This document shows, one piece after another, positions 7,901 through 9,547 of a stretch of DNA of 9,547 nt. The notes beneath the pieces are model-generated. The model made no database searches, was not told the origin of the DNA, and saw only the letters and a program-made list of their open reading frames with translations. Positions within the stretch are counted from its first letter, which is position 1. Every line of letters starts with the position of its first letter. This DNA comes from Elusimicrobiota bacterium (GTDB taxonomy: Bacteria > Elusimicrobiota > Elusimicrobia > 2-02-FULL-39-32), in contig JAHFCA010000044.1 in the NCBI GenBank assembly GCA_023249715.1, positions 1 to 9,547 of the forward strand. Reading direction: 5' to 3'. The translations under genes were made by a program, and so were the position numbers.

Positions 7901-9547
7901 AAATATACCAGGGGGTGGAACTCAAGTTGAAATTTTATTAGGGTCCGAATATAACAGATATCGGTTGATCTATAGACACTTGGATTCCGTAACCGTTAAG
8001 GAAGGTCGTAACATAAAAACAGGAGAGGTTCTTTCCAATAGCTTGGCAGCTCCAAAGGGAATCTCTCCCCACCTGAACGTGCAATTAAAAAGCGCAGATA
8101 ACTCCCCTGTTAATCTCTACCCTGTTCTAGAAGTTCTCCATGGGATTAGAGACCCCATTTTTGAATTGGAACGGGCAATCACTCTCACGGAAAGTTCCCA
8201 AAGAACTCTTCTAAAAGGTAATGCCCCCAACGTTAAAGCTTTAAATGAACTTAAAGCAGATTTAGTTAAGTATCAAGCAGCGATTGAGAATATAAAAGCA
8301 AATCGTAATGCTATCTTAAAAGGAGAACCATATCCTGCAGGGAAATTGATAGAGGAAGTAAATGTGACAATGGTTCTCAGGGATAATATTGCTCAAAGCA
8401 TAATCAATATTCAGGAGATAACTCAAACACTTGTTGAGCAAAATAAGGAAGTAGGTCAATTTGTTCTCAACGATATCGCACCGAATATTCAAAGATCGCT
8501 TCCCATGACCAATGATACGGAACTGAAATTGCAGGCGAATGCTTCTTTAGAAAGTTTACAATCTGCTTTAGGCGCTTATGATTTAAAAATTGCCGAACTA
8601 AATCAATTCCTTTCAGAAATAGGAAAAAAACAAGAATTATTGAACCAAAAGTTAAAAGAAGAAATTGATCTGGAAAAAAATATTTCACAGCAGGAAGGGT
8701 TATTGAAAGGGTTAAGCGCTATTCGACAAAGCTATTACAGAATGAAAGTTTTTAAAGAGCATATAGATATCCTTAGAGAGAAGGGCGGTGTTCCCGATTT
8801 AGCTGGTGAGATCGATAAGTTCAAGGAATATTCAGCTAAGAGCTTAAGCATGGTTGAAGAAGCGGCTACAAATCTGGAACGAAATCTTGCGGACGGGGAT
8901 CAACGAATAGTGGGGCTGATCTCCAAACAAAAAGAAGAATACGTCCAGGCGGCAAGGGCTCTAGATAGCCTAATTTTACAGATTGACTCTCAAAATTTAG
9001 CTCGGTTCCATGCTCTTAAGAAATACGGGGTTCCGGGTTTATTGGTACTGCTTCCTTTATTTGGCGCATTCCTTGTCATGAGAAAACAGAAAATAAATTG
9101 GTCCCAAATTGGAAATTTTGCGAGCAGCTTAAAATATGAATATCTCATACTCTTTTTTAGCAACATAAAAGCGAACTTAATAGAAAGATTCTCCAAAAAA
9201 GAGGAACAGTGGAAAGATTTGGATGACCGCATCGATAAGAGTGGTTATTTTTCTATAACAGATTTATCAGATATTGATGTCGCTCCTAATTTTAAAGATG
9301 AGAGTGAGCCCCCTGCAGTTGATTTGTTGGCAGACGTTATTAAACCTATTGCCGAAAATTTGCAGCAAAATGTTCCTTTAAACTCACTCCTCTTACTTAT
9401 AGCTCCAGTTCAATTACGTTGGCCAGAGATAAAAAATCCAGAGCAAGAAACAGTCCCTTACTTATTACCGGAAAAGAGTAAAACCAGAATCAATTTAGAA
9501 GCTGAGCAGAAACTTAAAGCAAAAGAAGAAGCAGTTAATGCGCAGGT
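4977..9547 (+). CDS. Giant exported protein: TIKI/TraB-like domain, degenerate M23 (LytM) domain and coiled coil (3'-partial)
   Basis: One frame stays open for 1,523 codons and runs off the right edge; I checked every line for stops. It starts at an ATG overlapping the previous stop (ATGA), with GGGGG 6 bases upstream. Residues 1-37 form a signal peptide ending AEA. Residues ~108-550 resemble the TIKI/TraB/ChaN/EreA superfamily: IQDAH (H117) with EAQ after it, VEG (E151), and GGFHTPGM (H530) near the end. A basic Gly/Lys linker follows (~553-563). Residues 787-804 are a hydrophobic segment preceded by basic residues, then a Pro/Ser/Thr-rich stretch. Residues ~943-1050 match the M23 peptidase fold, but HxGxD reads HLGVN (H948, N952) and HxH reads HLN (H1032, N1034); H1001 is kept. 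Two of three zinc ligands are therefore lost and it is probably inactive. Residues ~1060-1340 are a likely coiled coil, and 1351-1368 a membrane segment. There is one Cys (C149). An envelope role, possibly amidase regulation, is inferred. Confidence 0.93.
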   Translation, partial: MIWFWIKKQNLNWLRSTAVVVAGSLLFSIVATPFAEASLWEERKQAAESIQKKKEKVEKAFQTTEKKSLQMEIGEAGGGIASGIEIPEEIGTVVEAWGGKEDMGKEMPLVIHIQDAHGMYEAQKNSSEILKILQAGSEGTASNNPLLVCVEGAWGRVSPEWISVFPDEALKKDMAERLLQDGEITGEEYLAIMQGPGKMKIYGVEDKEIYEANAKAREIINRERSSIIEDLKNLSQRLARIKAKTFSRKMMELDALSHQFEEQKVTLKEYFNYLRRAGAENWNVTKYPNLNILSAMTELEENFSTEGVEKERKQLLDVLTERLDKQSLVQLGQVSLSYRLGKVSGERYYEGLLRLGEAHNQTLPQMKVYIEYLKKYAAIKSDLVSEELAALEKDIFSKLSGGDEKLAKLVEVNRSLRIESKFWDEKLTPTDWEDYRKTVRREEQKKTSNILGWKEIERFIQKEEIKLALSNDDAVANGKPRALTYGQMRYLQEGYYKLAFKRNEVMVEKALEKAKELKQDRFVLIAGGFHTPGMMKLLRDKGVPYLVIRPKLNLGEAKGGNKKDKVKSGLSSEKVSSLIYQYENQLEKLKWEMERGENKDLELASRIEKVMDVFKNRLTFSEPTVQNGVTYIVGAYQGDESRVNFVMEYVRDIEAPGVASKDFEDALREAIETLRGMPGDLKLGGVSLVSRLITELMVTGAQKFKVTNLLDTAKLEEYKRSGINLIEKVQKISPNFGKVVKRERAPAAVTSSIANGNNLLSQDKEKISPISPKIEAKKNRVRTNLRWAMGIIVTIVALVASLSSPVITKVASSVTPAPTVRPAQVQNKSVPGFLSFGNFARVTPSPTLYSNQGPSDETLETAATLPPTLAEIVARYDRKMREAKIKLVNLMMERSYQSQDKTVISNLFHRGIFPIDLFSDQVKVDDLDSLDPTLSEPLGLKEGGIDAHLGVNIYYLDNKSPVIRTIADGRIENITNIPGGGTQVEILLGSEYNRYRLIYRHLDSVTVKEGRNIKTGEVLSNSLAAPKGISPHLNVQLKSADNSPVNLYPVLEVLHGIRDPIFELERAITLTESSQRTLLKGNAPNVKALNELKADLVKYQAAIENIKANRNAILKGEPYPAGKLIEEVNVTMVLRDNIAQSIINIQEITQTLVEQNKEVGQFVLNDIAPNIQRSLPMTNDTELKLQANASLESLQSALGAYDLKIAELNQFLSEIGKKQELLNQKLKEEIDLEKNISQQEGLLKGLSAIRQSYYRMKVFKEHIDILREKGGVPDLAGEIDKFKEYSAKSLSMVEEAATNLERNLADGDQRIVGLISKQKEEYVQAARALDSLILQIDSQNLARFHALKKYGVPGLLVLLPLFGAFLVMRKQKINWSQIGNFASSLKYEYLILFFSNIKANLIERFSKKEEQWKDLDDRIDKSGYFSITDLSDIDVAPNFKDESEPPAVDLLADVIKPIAENLQQNVPLNSLLLLIAPVQLRWPEIKNPEQETVPYLLPEKSKTRINLEAEQKLKAKEEAVNAQ

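Noticed and set aside
7803..8130. Active cell-wall endopeptidase
   Set aside because: The fold signature is clear, but the Asp of HxGxD and the second His of HxH are both Asn, so zinc-dependent activity is unlikely.

Overview
The window looks like a piece of a bacterial genome that encodes very large exported proteins. Two ORFs run off the window edges and one small ORF lies between them, all on the + strand. There is no tRNA, rRNA, transposon, phage gene or CRISPR array. Very long, cysteine-poor, exported or membrane-bound proteins of unknown function fit the 'giant-gene' candidate phyla, and the N-terminal domain of the third gene (a 'HIQDAH...EAQ' block followed by 'VEG' and 'GGFH') resembles proteins I associate with Omnitrophota (OP3). 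That placement comes from memory and inference; no marker gene is present to confirm it.

Layout. (1) Bases 3-4001 hold the C-terminal 1,330 or more residues of a large, mostly helical protein. The frame is open at the left edge, so the true start lies outside the window. The C-terminal part has two hydrophobic segments. I do not recognise a family. (2) Bases 4002-4197 form a short intergenic region. It holds a plausible sigma70-type promoter (TTGAAA-17-AATAAT), a perfect 12-bp palindrome, and three GTTACA repeats spaced exactly 11 bp apart among A-tracts. (3) Bases 4198-4980 encode a 260-residue protein with a weak signal-peptide-like N terminus and no known family. It carries a terminator-like hairpin with a T-tract inside its first codons and another inside its last codons. 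(4) From 4977 to the right edge, one uninterrupted frame of at least 1,523 codons starts with an ATGA overlap. It encodes a signal peptide, a domain resembling the TIKI/TraB/ChaN/EreA superfamily, a basic linker, an internal signal-anchor-like segment, an M23 (LytM) peptidase-like domain with two zinc ligands replaced by Asn, a long coiled coil, another membrane segment and a continuing C-terminal part.

How the parts may fit together. The small gene and the large gene after it look like one transcription unit, driven from the 4031-4059 promoter and coupled by the ATGA overlap. The two hairpins within the small gene suggest a translation-dependent gate: ribosomes translating it would keep the hairpins from folding, while untranslated RNA could terminate before the costly giant gene. 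The giant protein itself looks like a fusion of two exported proteins. Base composition, membrane topology and a nearby out-of-frame stop all point to a junction near 6650. A cell-envelope role is the most economical reading for this locus, but no enzymatic activity can be asserted.
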